The position numbers and the translations under genes are program-made. Of a stretch of 29,790 nt of DNA, positions 13,229-21,455 are shown one piece after another (positions within the stretch are counted from its first letter, which is position 1; each line of letters starts with the position of its first letter). Source of the stretch: a virus; IMG/VR virus record IMGVR_UViG_3300020020_000129, positions 1 through 29,790 of that record. One strand, given 5' to 3'. Under the pieces are notes generated by a model. The model made no database searches. It was not told the DNA's origin and was given only the letters and a program-made list of their open reading frames with translations.

Positions 13229-13834
13229 GTGGCTACGCTGCTGACCATGGCAGGCAGAGCAGCAAGGCGCCGGCGTCGCGCGCCGATGGTCCAGCGCAGC
13301 GCGCCCGGGGTGGCGATAGACAGCGAAGGTGGGCCGGTAATCGACCCAACCCAAAACGTGCTCGACCTCGTAGAGGCAGCGATCGCACGCCAAGATGACT
13401 TGCGCGCCATGGAATCCGCCCACCTACGCGAGGTCATGACGCTACGCGCTGACTACGATCAGCGGCTACGGGAAGCTGAGACGGCGCGTATCAACGCGAT
13501 CAGGGCTGTCGACGTCGGCGCGGTGAACAGGGCGGCCGAGGTCGCCACGACCCAAGCGGCCACCCTCGCGGCGCAAGTGGCGACCGTGGCCGAGGCTATG
13601 CGTACTCAGGTGACGGCCGCAGCTACGGCCGCGTCAGTGAACCTGGCAGCGGCACTAGAACCGATCCAGCGCGACATTGCCGACCTACGAAGGGTGCAGT
13701 ACGAAACCCAAGGCGGTAAGTCCAATGTGGTGGAGACACGCGAAGCACGCGGAGACACCCGCCTCAACCTGAACACAATCATCATGGCGGCCGGCCTGAT
13801 AATCACCGCGCTGGTGTTCGTGTTCGGCAAGTAA
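13229..13834 (+). CDS. Coiled-coil protein with C-terminal membrane anchor, sole plus-strand gene
   Basis: A 201-residue protein: basic N-terminus (GRAARRRRR), then DPTQNVLDLVEAAIARQDDLR, a long coiled coil rich in Ala (about residues 45-155), and a final membrane helix (TIIMAAGLIITALVFVFG). Similar proteins occur near lysis genes of actinobacterial phages, where they are suspected of a holin or membrane role. The GTG at 13229 is the longest start; ATGs at 13247 and 13286 are alternatives, and none has a strong ribosome site. Its stop lies one base from the convergent stop of the last late gene. Confidence 0.8.
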   Translation: MATLLTMAGRAARRRRRAPMVQRSAPGVAIDSEGGPVIDPTQNVLDLVEAAIARQDDLRAMESAHLREVMTLRADYDQRLREAETARINAIRAVDVGAVNRAAEVATTQAATLAAQVATVAEAMRTQVTAAATAASVNLAAALEPIQRDIADLRRVQYETQGGKSNVVETREARGDTRLNLNTIIMAAGLIITALVFVFGK

Positions 13835-13835
13835 G

Positions 13836-14141
13836 CTAGCGGCGCCGGCGTGGTGGTACCGGCCCGTTCGCGTAGGGCTGCGGTTCCTCTAAGTGCCAAG
13901 CGGAATGCACGCTACGCAAGTCCTCGCGTTGAAACTTCTCGATCGCGGTGACTCGATCCTTCATCGACGGTATGCCCTTGGCCTTGTCGCCTAACAGATC
14001 GTCGGCTACCTCGTTGAGGCGGTTGATGGTTCGCCACACAGCTCTAAGCACCTGTCCCACCTTCACAGCGGCGCCGAGTATGGCCACCAGTGCCACGGCC
14101 GCAGCGCCCAAGTCTAGAAGCCACCATCCTGTTGACGGCAC
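13836..14141 (-). CDS. Small membrane protein, putative holin or lysis accessory
   Basis: A 101-residue protein with one N-terminal membrane helix (WWLLDLGAAAVALVAILGAAVKV), an amphipathic stretch, and a charged soluble tail (LLGDKAKGIPSMKDRVTAIEKF) ending PPRRRR. It starts at a GTG (14141) with a GGA/GAAGG region before it. It follows the endolysin gene, the usual place for a holin or DUF2746-like membrane partner. Two other candidates exist (18905-19180 and the plus-strand gene), so which makes the lesion is unclear. Confidence 0.65.
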   Translation of the reverse strand: MPSTGWWLLDLGAAAVALVAILGAAVKVGQVLRAVWRTINRLNEVADDLLGDKAKGIPSMKDRVTAIEKFQREDLRSVHSAWHLEEPQPYANGPVPPRRRR

Positions 14142-14207
14142 GCCTTCACATCCAATGTGGGTTGTTGCTGCCCGCCGGCGGGGACCAGGCCGGCGGGGCC
14201 AAACAGC

Positions 14208-15242
14208 TTACGGTGTAGCGGTTGCCGGCCCGCTGGTTGCGGCGGCCGGATCGAAGGTGTGTGTGTGCGCGACCAATGACGCCGGCCCCCCGGTGCCGCG
14301 CAGCTTGGCTTGCAGAGCGCGACGCTGCGCCGCACCGAACGTCTTACCGTCGCCGGCCACCTCGGCACCCAGCACGGCCACCATGACGCCGGCGGTACCG
14401 TTGCCGAACTCGCCATCGACACCACCATGCGGGGTGAGATCCCCGCCGGCGTCGACCAGGTCACCCTGTAGCGCCTTCACGTTCTCGCTCTTGTCACCAT
14501 GCTTGCACCACATGTCTTCATCATCTCCTGTCGATTGTCCACCGGTCAGCGCGAGCAGCTGTTGCAGCGACCCGCGAAACGCATTGAGGTCAACGTTGTT
14601 GCCCAGTCCGCCGGCGTCGCCCTTGGACGTGTACTGAAGAATCGTTGCTACAGGCCAGTTTCCGTAACCTGGTGTCCACCACGATTCCGGTATCCGCGCT
14701 GCGAAAGCGTTCGGATCGTCTGGGATCGTATCGAGGTCAGCGGTCAGGTAGTGCGAGTGCCACAGGTACGGGGTGACCGCAACACCGTTCCAGCCCTTCG
14801 GCCCCCACCACCACTTGCCCGTGTACAGCAGGAACGGATGGCCACCGGTGAGCCGGCGCCACTCCGCAGCCCATGCTTGTACGTCGGCATAGCTGGCGTT
14901 GTCTTCACAGTCCAGCTGTATCAGCAGCCCTTGCGGACCGCCGGCACGCTCCACCAGCGCGTGAAAGAACTGCGCCTGTGATGCAGCGTTGCCGGCCTTC
15001 AGCCAGTGGTACAGACCGGGCACGATACCGAGCCGGCGCGCTTCCGCAATCCAGCTAAGGAAACGGGCAGCGAACGCGGCCGACCCTAACCCGCCGGCCG
15101 ATGGTATCGACGTGCCCTCGCTGGCCTTGGTGCACATGAAGTTGTAGCCCTGCGCTTTGAGCTTGGTGAAGTCGATTCCACCCTGATAACGGGCGTGGAT
15201 ATCTACACCATGCAACACGATGGTTCCCTTCCCTTGCGTCAT
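14208..15242 (-). CDS. Endolysin: GH25 muramidase with peptidoglycan-binding domain
   Basis: A 344-residue lysin. Residues 8-230 are a GH25 lysozyme fold: GVDIHARYQGGIDF (Asp14), GYNFMCTKASEG, GLYHWLK, and the DxE catalytic pair Asp111/Glu113 in LIQLDCED, then YLWHSHYLTADLD and ILQYTSKG. Residues about 245-315 resemble a PG_binding_1 domain (SENVKALQGDLVDAGG, VDGEFGNGTAGVM). No signal peptide, so a holin is needed. The start overlaps the tip-protein stop by 4 nt. Confidence 0.93.
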   Translation of the reverse strand: MTQGKGTIVLHGVDIHARYQGGIDFTKLKAQGYNFMCTKASEGTSIPSAGGLGSAAFAARFLSWIAEARRLGIVPGLYHWLKAGNAASQAQFFHALVERAGGPQGLLIQLDCEDNASYADVQAWAAEWRRLTGGHPFLLYTGKWWWGPKGWNGVAVTPYLWHSHYLTADLDTIPDDPNAFAARIPESWWTPGYGNWPVATILQYTSKGDAGGLGNNVDLNAFRGSLQQLLALTGGQSTGDDEDMWCKHGDKSENVKALQGDLVDAGGDLTPHGGVDGEFGNGTAGVMVAVLGAEVAGDGKTFGAAQRRALQAKLRGTGGPASLVAHTHTFDPAAATSGPATATP

Positions 15243-15922
15243 GGCCCCTTGTACTCGAACGTCACACTAACGGTAGGCAGCGCCGTGGCCGTGGTCAGCC
15301 CGGTACCGCTGTTCTGCCACATGTTCACCCCGAGGTAATCGCCGGCCACACCGGTGACCGAGCCGGCGAAGAAAAGGCTAGTCACACCAACGGCTTGAGC
15401 CGTGCCTATGACTTGGGTACCGTCCACGCCGGCGCCGTTCTTGAGCAGGTGCACGGCACGGCGCGCGGTTGCGTTGGCGGACCACGCCGCTAGCCCCATG
15501 AAGTCGTACGCGCCGCTGATTGGCAGGGTGTAGCGGCTCGGGTTAGTCGACGCGTCGGCCCACCCGCCGTGTGTGTCCCTGACTGCTGTGTCCCACTCCA
15601 CGGGCACGTTGGTGTCATTGTTCAGGGTCTGTGCGGCCACCCGGCGTAGCACCGCGTACGGCGCCGTCGTGGCGGTAGCGCCACCGTTGCGGCCGAGGAT
15701 GATTGCCCGCCGGCCGTGGAAGGCAGGGTCAGCGTTGACTACCAGCGCCACCCATACCCGATCGCCGATCGTCAAGGCGCCCACCAGGTTGTCGGGTACA
15801 CCCAGCATCGGTGTGGTGTCGCCGTCCAGCCGGATCGTGAGCGGCGAATCGTCGGTAACCGTTGCCCACACGAGAAGGTTGCGGTGCGCCAGCACAGGCA
15901 GGAGTAGATCCATGTTGTTCAT
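15239..15922 (-). CDS. Tail-tip protein with C1q-like head, putative receptor binding
   Basis: A 227-residue protein. Residues 1-75 form a small beta domain (OB-like: LVWATVTDDSPLTIRLDGD, GDRVWVALV) that resembles the attachment part of actinophage tip proteins. Residues about 90-227 (VRDTHGGWADASTNPSRYTLPISGAYDFMG, LKNGAGVDG, GDYLGVNMWQNSG) match the jelly-roll pattern of C1q/TNF-like trimers in phage adhesins. The ATG at 15922 overlaps the previous stop by 4 nt. Last of the tail genes, just before the endolysin. Confidence 0.8.
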   Translation of the reverse strand: MNNMDLLLPVLAHRNLLVWATVTDDSPLTIRLDGDTTPMLGVPDNLVGALTIGDRVWVALVVNADPAFHGRRAIILGRNGGATATTAPYAVLRRVAAQTLNNDTNVPVEWDTAVRDTHGGWADASTNPSRYTLPISGAYDFMGLAAWSANATARRAVHLLKNGAGVDGTQVIGTAQAVGVTSLFFAGSVTGVAGDYLGVNMWQNSGTGLTTATALPTVSVTFEYKGP

Positions 15923-18240
15923 AGGTCGACCACCTCAACGAGTGTCGTCTTGACCAACGCTGTCGGGTCGAGCGCGATCGCCATCTTGGTGACGACGTGG
16001 CGAGCGTCCACACCCGCCGGCACACGCCGCAACCGCACCGCGTTGTTGAGTGTCAGGTCAGGCACCAAGGCATGGCGCACATCGACCGACGCGGTAGGCG
16101 ACGTCAGCTCGATCAGGCGCCGGCGCGCGTACGCGTCCAACACGTTCTGGTCTGCTGCCTCAACACCCGTGGCGCTCGCGACGATCCACCGTCCACGCGC
16201 CGCGAACGAGTAAGGCGAGTCGGGTTCCTCATTGGTGGCAACCGATATCAGCGCCTCAGTGTCACCCGAGCCTTGCCCTACGGCCACGAACTTGTTGGGG
16301 ATCGCGAACAGGTCCACGTCGATGACGAACTCTGGCGAGTAGATAGACGTTGCGCCGTCAAGGAATTCGTACCGGATCGGGCGTGCGGCCGGCCGAACGT
16401 AAGGCTCCCCGCGATACTGCCCGTTGCCGTCACACCACAAGCTGAAGTAGCCGGCCACGGCCAACAGGTCGTTGACGATACGAAGCTTGGCGGTGCCCGC
16501 TTCCCACGACAACGGCGCCGCGAGGGTAGCCGCGCTCGGCGTGATCGCGTAGTTGGTCTCACCGCTAGACGCGATGACGGTCACCACCGCCGTGGTGATA
16601 ACCGTTCCAGCGTCAAGGCTGTAGGTTCCGTCAACCTGGTCCTGGTCGAGTACGGTCAGCTTGTCCAGGAGCTTGGCTTCCCACGTCCGGCCGGTATCGT
16701 CCCACTCTTGTGGTGCCTCGCTGAACAGGAACATACCCAGCGGGATCTCTGGTAGCCCTTCGATGATGGCCACCGGGCGCACCCGATCGCTGAGCCAGTT
16801 CACCGTTTGCCCGACGTCGACAACGTCAAGGGCGCCACCAGATTTGATGGTTGCCCCGGTGCTGAAGTCGACGCTTCCCTTTACCACCCCGGTCAGTGTG
16901 CCCAGCGGCGCCTCGTCCTGGCTGTAAAGGTCATAGCGGAACGACGTCATGCGGTTGCCGGTAAGGATTTCCTGCTCGCTCAGCGCCCGTACAGGTACCA
17001 GCCCACCGGGCAGGAAGATGGTCCCGCTTCCGATGAGCGTCATGATTCCATCGGTCAGGCCAACCGAGTCTGTAGCCGTCTCGAACGTTGTCGGCTCCAC
17101 CGTGGCCGTATCGGTCAGGCCGGCTGAATCGGTCTGCGCCACCATCTTGGACACTTCCGAGATGATGCCGTCAGTCAGGCCAACCGAATCGGTGGCCACC
17201 TTGCCAGGCTGTTCCGAGTATGGGTCGCTCAGTCCGGCCGAATCGGTGCGGACCATGCCGATAGTTTTCGCCACGCCATCGGTAAGCCCCACCGAATCGG
17301 TGTGTACCTTCGTGGGCACCATCGCCGTGGTGTCGGTCAGGCCGGCCGAATCTGTGTGCACGATAAGGGTTGCCGCCTGAACCTGGGACGTGTCCGTCAG
17401 GCCGGCAGAGTCGGTTACGGTGCGGTCCCACGCTCGGGTCAGGATCGGGCCGGCATCGGTCAACCCAACCGAGTCGGTTGCTACCTTGCCTATCGCCTTG
17501 GCCGATGTGTCGGTGAGGCCGGCAGAGTCGGTCTGTGTCACCGTGTGCGCGGTGCCCGATGCGGCGGCCGGGTTGATTTCGATCCACGCGAATTGCAGGT
17601 TAGTCGAGCTAGCGGCAGGGTTGAACCGCAGCGTGTTCGCCACGGTGTTGACATCGTCGGCCGTGGTGCGACGCGGGAAACAGTAGCTGATCTGACCCGA
17701 GCCGACGTTACCCGTACCGTCAAGGGTGCACCCGCTACCGGCGGTAGGTGCGCCCGTGGCATCCCAGTCGCACACCGACATCACGCCCCACCCGCCCGTT
17801 GATTCGGCCGTGTAGTTCTGCGCTATCGCGGTAGCCGACTGGGAGCCGGCCTTACCGGTCGCGCCGATCGGGTCGGTGGTGTCCTGCCCGGTGAAGACCC
17901 ACACCCGGGCGGCTTTCTCCACAACGCTTGTGCCCGTAGTGGTGATGCTCACGGTCATGGCCGCGCTGCTCGTAACCGGCGCCGTCCAGATAGCAACCTG
18001 CCCGGACACTTGCGGGCCGGCGTCGACACGCGAGCGCCACTGCCTCAGCGTGTAGGTCAGTGGCGTACCACGGCTATCGGTGATGGTGGGCTGGTTGGGG
18101 TTGCTGCTGTTGCTGCTGTTGCCGGCAAGGCACACCACTAGCAGCGAGCCGGCCGGCGGGGTGAAGCTGGCAGAGGTCACCGTGCCGACAGTCGACGTGG
18201 TAAAGACGGCCGGCGCCGACGCATCGAGAGCTAGCGTCAC
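15919..18240 (-). CDS. Tal-like minor tail protein with nine TDSxGLTD repeats
   Basis: A 773-residue protein. Residues 1-235 are a beta-rich N-terminal domain containing an NSSNSSN run coded by a trinucleotide repeat. Residues 237-397 hold nine copies of TDS(A/V)GL(T/S)D, spaced 18-21 residues. Residues about 400-773 look like the tail-associated baseplate protein of actinophages (VDFSTGATIKSGGALDVVDVG, PLGMFLFSEAP, TWEAKLLDKLTVLD, GYFSLWCDGNGQYRGEPYV). It starts at a GTG with GGTGG 7 nt upstream. The repeats probably form an extended spacer between tail attachment and a host-facing domain, though here the adhesin-like part is N-terminal. Confidence 0.85.
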   Translation of the reverse strand: MTLALDASAPAVFTTSTVGTVTSASFTPPAGSLLVVCLAGNSSNSSNPNQPTITDSRGTPLTYTLRQWRSRVDAGPQVSGQVAIWTAPVTSSAAMTVSITTTGTSVVEKAARVWVFTGQDTTDPIGATGKAGSQSATAIAQNYTAESTGGWGVMSVCDWDATGAPTAGSGCTLDGTGNVGSGQISYCFPRRTTADDVNTVANTLRFNPAASSTNLQFAWIEINPAAASGTAHTVTQTDSAGLTDTSAKAIGKVATDSVGLTDAGPILTRAWDRTVTDSAGLTDTSQVQAATLIVHTDSAGLTDTTAMVPTKVHTDSVGLTDGVAKTIGMVRTDSAGLSDPYSEQPGKVATDSVGLTDGIISEVSKMVAQTDSAGLTDTATVEPTTFETATDSVGLTDGIMTLIGSGTIFLPGGLVPVRALSEQEILTGNRMTSFRYDLYSQDEAPLGTLTGVVKGSVDFSTGATIKSGGALDVVDVGQTVNWLSDRVRPVAIIEGLPEIPLGMFLFSEAPQEWDDTGRTWEAKLLDKLTVLDQDQVDGTYSLDAGTVITTAVVTVIASSGETNYAITPSAATLAAPLSWEAGTAKLRIVNDLLAVAGYFSLWCDGNGQYRGEPYVRPAARPIRYEFLDGATSIYSPEFVIDVDLFAIPNKFVAVGQGSGDTEALISVATNEEPDSPYSFAARGRWIVASATGVEAADQNVLDAYARRRLIELTSPTASVDVRHALVPDLTLNNAVRLRRVPAGVDARHVVTKMAIALDPTALVKTTLVEVVDL
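17050..17532 (-). repeat. Nine in-frame repeats of a TDSxGLTD coding unit
   Basis: Each unit is a 24-bp core separated by 30-39 bp of variable, in-frame sequence. The cores alternate between Ala and Val at the fourth position, and between Thr and Ser once at the seventh. A tenth related unit (SDRAGLTD) occurs in the next gene upstream near 18860-18885. Such near-identical DNA could expand or contract by recombination. Confidence 0.9.
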
Positions 18241-18275
18241 GGTGCAACCACCCTTCCACGTCGCGCGTTAGATGG

Positions 18276-18908
18276 TTAGACGCCGAGGAACTTCGCGTTC
18301 CATGTGATCACAAGGCTGTCACTGGCCAGCTTGTTGATAGCGGTAAAGATGATGCGGTGACTCGTGTTCGCCGCTGTGCTGGTCGCATCGGTAGCCGCGT
18401 CGTTGACTATCACCGCTTCCGTGATAGCCGCGTTGGTCACGTCGCCGGCCGCCCACGTCACCTTGTACTGGCCGTTGACACCAAGGCCAGCACCAAGGTT
18501 CTGAACCACCGGGAAGCTTGCGTCAAACAGGTTGTTCGAACCGGTGATGTAGGTGACCATGGCGGCGCCGGCGCCAGCCTTAGACACCGCCGTGGTACCG
18601 GTGCCCAGCTTCATACCGGTCATCTTGGTGGGCTGTGCCGGCGCGGCCGGCGCTACCAGAGCGATCGCCATGCCGGCGTAGTAAAGGTCACCCGCGTCGG
18701 TGATGAGGTTGCCGGCGCGGCGCTCCTCTTTCAGGTTGCCGTCCTTGTCGAACAGCTCGATCAGCACCGTACCCGTGAACTGTGATGCGGGTGCAATGTG
18801 CGACGACCCACCGACGTGAGCGGTCACCCCGCCAGGTCCTTCCGCGCGCACCTCGTGAAGGTCGGTCAGGCCGGCCCGATCGCTTAGGTTCTGCTCCATG
18901 TTGGTCAT
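18276..18908 (-). CDS. Virion-associated tail protein (210 aa)
   Basis: The N-terminus (SDRAGLTDLHEVRAEGPGG) carries one copy of the repeat found nine times in the following tail protein. Residues 40-80 (FTGTVLIELFDKDGNLKEERRAGNLITDAGDLYYAG) and the Gly/Ala/Thr-rich remainder are beta-rich, like phage tail or fibre proteins of unknown detail. The ATG at 18908 overlaps the holin-like gene stop by 4 nt. The shared repeat suggests physical partnership or shared origin with the Tal-like protein. Confidence 0.7.
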   Translation of the reverse strand: MTNMEQNLSDRAGLTDLHEVRAEGPGGVTAHVGGSSHIAPASQFTGTVLIELFDKDGNLKEERRAGNLITDAGDLYYAGMAIALVAPAAPAQPTKMTGMKLGTGTTAVSKAGAGAAMVTYITGSNNLFDASFPVVQNLGAGLGVNGQYKVTWAAGDVTNAAITEAVIVNDAATDATSTAANTSHRIIFTAINKLASDSLVITWNAKFLGV

Positions 18909-19180
18909 GGCGACACCTTACCTTTCATGTCCTCGCGCACGGGCGCAGCGGCCATCCAGGGCACGTAGGTCTTCATCCATACCTCAACCCCGGGAATGGC
19001 CATCACGCGCGTAGCGGCGGCTATGGCGCCCAACGCGCCGGCCACCCACGGGACGGAGCTCAAACCGAACTCCCCGATGATGGCCGGCACGAACGGCAGT
19101 ATGCCCACGATCGCGGCGAGCGCCGTGCGAGCGGTTGCCCGCCACGGGTGCCGCGTCTGGGTCGTTGGCGTGGTAAGCAT
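18905..19180 (-). CDS. Holin-like two-span membrane protein
   Basis: A 91-residue protein with two hydrophobic helices (ATARTALAAIVGILPFVPAIIGEF and VPWVAGALGAIAAATRVMAIPGV) and a short tail PWMAAAPVREDMKG. The TRVMAIPGVE signature is common in small actinophage membrane proteins often annotated as holins. Start has a GGGGG site about 8 nt upstream. It is embedded among tail genes rather than beside the endolysin, so it could also be a virion-linked membrane protein. Confidence 0.75.
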   Translation of the reverse strand: MLTTPTTQTRHPWRATARTALAAIVGILPFVPAIIGEFGLSSVPWVAGALGAIAAATRVMAIPGVEVWMKTYVPWMAAAPVREDMKGKVSP

Positions 19181-19193
19181 TTTGCGGTGCCCC

Positions 19194-21455
19194 CTATTCG
19201 GTGTAGTCGGCTTCGTTCAGGTCAATCGAGACGATCGCCCACCGATGGTTTTCCCGATCGGTTTGCACACTGGCCAGCGACACCCACGCGCGCCGGCCAG
19301 TCGGCTCACGCCACAGCATGACACCGCGTGCCCTGCCGATAGCCTCCCACTCGTCCGCAGTCGACGAGTCATCGCGCAGTGTGCCCGACACAGACAGGCC
19401 GAGGTTTACCGCGTCTCCTTCAAGCTGGACGGGTTTTTCACGGCCGGCGAAGTTGTGCAAGACCCGTTGCCGCTTCACCTCGGCGCCGAACTTGGGCGCC
19501 GCTTTCATCCTGACGATTTGCTCAAAGCCAGGGCCGGCGGACAGGAACGACCAATACGCTTCGTCCGTGATGGCGATGACCTCAGCTGAGACGGCCGAGG
19601 ATGGCAGCGCAGAGAACGCGATCGCCCGATAGGTGTTCGTGCCGTGGATCGTTGGCGTGGTGTCGAGCACGGTCGCCGTGGGCGGGTCGTCGATCAGCAC
19701 CACCCCGGTAACCAGCGTCACCCACTCCCCGCCGTTGATCGAGCGTTGAAGGGTTACCGTCGCGATGGCCACGGTAACCCCGCCGATGACGTCGTCTCCC
19801 ACGATGGTCAGCGCCATCGATCCAGAGTTGCTGTCGTACAACGCGGTCACGGTGACCGACGCCGGCGGTAGGTAGGTGACGGTGAACTCTTGGCTATCCA
19901 GCGCCGACGTGAGGCCGGCGGCCGAGGTGACCGCCACGGTGACTGTGTAGGTGGCGCCGTCTTCGCCGGCCGTGGTGAACGCGCCGGTTAGCTCGGTCGT
20001 CCCCGAGATCTGTTCCAGCAGAACATCATTGGTGTCGTACAGGATCGCGACCCATGCCGCTTGTGCGCTGCTCTGCTCTTGGAAGTAGGTCCACGTCACG
20101 GACAGGGCCGACTGGTTGATCGATGCGGCCGGCGCGCTGATCGTCACGGTGGGCTTGGCGCTGGTGACGAACGTCGACTCAGCGGAGTATGCGGATATGG
20201 TGCCGTTCTGGCCGCTGGTCGCTACCTTCCACGTGATCGTGTGGCCGTTGGTCAGCGTGGCAGCGGTCATCGTGAACGACGAGACGGCCGAGGTTGTCGG
20301 CCCCACCGTCACGAATGAGCCGGCGTCTATCTTGTACTGCAAGCGGTACTGCACTTGTGGCGTACCGTCAGCCGGGTTGTGTTGCCACGTAAAGACTATC
20401 GCCCCGGTCGCGTCCTGCGCCGCTCCCGTGGGTACCAGGGCGGTAGGCGGGTTGGCCGTGGCCAACAAGGTGACCGTGTTCGAGGTGTTCGAATAGGCAG
20501 AGTTGAGGCTGCCCGTGGTCGAGCGTGCCCGTATCCGGTAGGCGTGCGTCACGCTGGTCGATGGCGACGCGTGCTCGTAGGTGATGACACCACCGGACAC
20601 CGACGTCAACTCGCTGAACGCGCCACCGTTCTGAGACTCCTCGATCCGGATTCCGTACTCGGAATAGTTGACGTTGTTCGCCCAGTCAAGCCTGATGTTG
20701 TTGTTACCCAGCTTGGTTGCCACCAGCCCAGACGGCGCCCCGGGTGTCGTCCAAATGTCCCCGGTCTCAGGGCCTGTGATCTCAACACCGTTGGCGCCCA
20801 ACACATTCGGGCGGAAGCGGTACTTGTGGTTGGCGACGATGCCGGTATCCGAATAGGACGCGACCACGCCGAGGGTTGCACGCAGCGCCCACCCGCCGGC
20901 ATCGTCACGGCGGTACAGCTTGATATTGCTGTACGCGGCCGGCGTCGCATCGTTGTTCGTCCACGCCACCGACGCTTGCGTATCGCTGACCCGCGTAGCG
21001 CTCGCGCTGGTCGTGGCAGCCGCATTCGCGTACGGGCGTGCCGGTATCCCCCAGAAGATCGTCACGTTTGGTGTGATGCCGTTGAAGACACCGTTCACCG
21101 TGGCGTCTATCTGTATCGTCCCCGGGGACACGCCGTAGCTACCGCCCGGGTAGTTGTAGGTGACCGTGATGGTTTGCGGGCCGGCCTGCTGCGGTGTCAG
21201 GCTGTTGCTGGTGTTCGTCCACGCGATCGAGGAATCGCTGAGTCCGCCCACGTTGCTTGACAGGTCAAAGGTTTGGTTGTCGTTGAACGACGATCCCTCA
21301 TAGCCTGACTGGTTCGGGCCAGGCTGCACCCAACAGTTGAACGTCAGCACGAACTGAGTCGAGCCGTTGTTAGGTACGGACGCGCCGATCACGTCGATAC
21401 CGGCACGCATACCGGTGCCGCTGTTCAGTTCGTAGGCGCCCCACTGAATCGTCAC
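19194..21455 (-). CDS. Fn3-repeat distal tail (Dit-like) protein
   Basis: A 753-residue minor tail protein from the GTG at 21455 (GGAG 7 nt upstream; GTGA overlap with the tape measure stop). Residues 1-145 are beta-rich. About 150-630 contain four or five fibronectin type III-like units (TPGAPSGLVATKLGNNNIRLDW, ANPPTALVPTGAA, KPTVTISAPAAS, PPASVTVTALYD starts). The C-terminal 120 residues (IVRMKAAPKFGAEVKRQRVLHNF, PVQLEG, LSVSGTLRDDSS, WREPTGRRAWVSLASV) match the distal tail ring domain. Fn3 domains in phages probably bind surface carbohydrate weakly. Confidence 0.87.
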   Translation of the reverse strand: MTIQWGAYELNSGTGMRAGIDVIGASVPNNGSTQFVLTFNCWVQPGPNQSGYEGSSFNDNQTFDLSSNVGGLSDSSIAWTNTSNSLTPQQAGPQTITVTYNYPGGSYGVSPGTIQIDATVNGVFNGITPNVTIFWGIPARPYANAAATTSASATRVSDTQASVAWTNNDATPAAYSNIKLYRRDDAGGWALRATLGVVASYSDTGIVANHKYRFRPNVLGANGVEITGPETGDIWTTPGAPSGLVATKLGNNNIRLDWANNVNYSEYGIRIEESQNGGAFSELTSVSGGVITYEHASPSTSVTHAYRIRARSTTGSLNSAYSNTSNTVTLLATANPPTALVPTGAAQDATGAIVFTWQHNPADGTPQVQYRLQYKIDAGSFVTVGPTTSAVSSFTMTAATLTNGHTITWKVATSGQNGTISAYSAESTFVTSAKPTVTISAPAASINQSALSVTWTYFQEQSSAQAAWVAILYDTNDVLLEQISGTTELTGAFTTAGEDGATYTVTVAVTSAAGLTSALDSQEFTVTYLPPASVTVTALYDSNSGSMALTIVGDDVIGGVTVAIATVTLQRSINGGEWVTLVTGVVLIDDPPTATVLDTTPTIHGTNTYRAIAFSALPSSAVSAEVIAITDEAYWSFLSAGPGFEQIVRMKAAPKFGAEVKRQRVLHNFAGREKPVQLEGDAVNLGLSVSGTLRDDSSTADEWEAIGRARGVMLWREPTGRRAWVSLASVQTDRENHRWAIVSIDLNEADYTE

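Noticed and set aside
17050-17532. CRISPR-like array of spaced repeats
   Set aside because: The repeats are in frame in a long tail gene, the spacing is always a multiple of three and not constant, and no cas genes are present.
18080-18271. Plus-strand ORF with a leucine-rich signal-like start
   Set aside because: It is the reverse reading of a trinucleotide repeat coding for NSSNSSN in the minus-strand tail protein.
19644-21260. Plus-strand ORFs opposite the Fn3 tail gene
   Set aside because: Arg/Gly-rich shadow translations with no domain or ribosome site.
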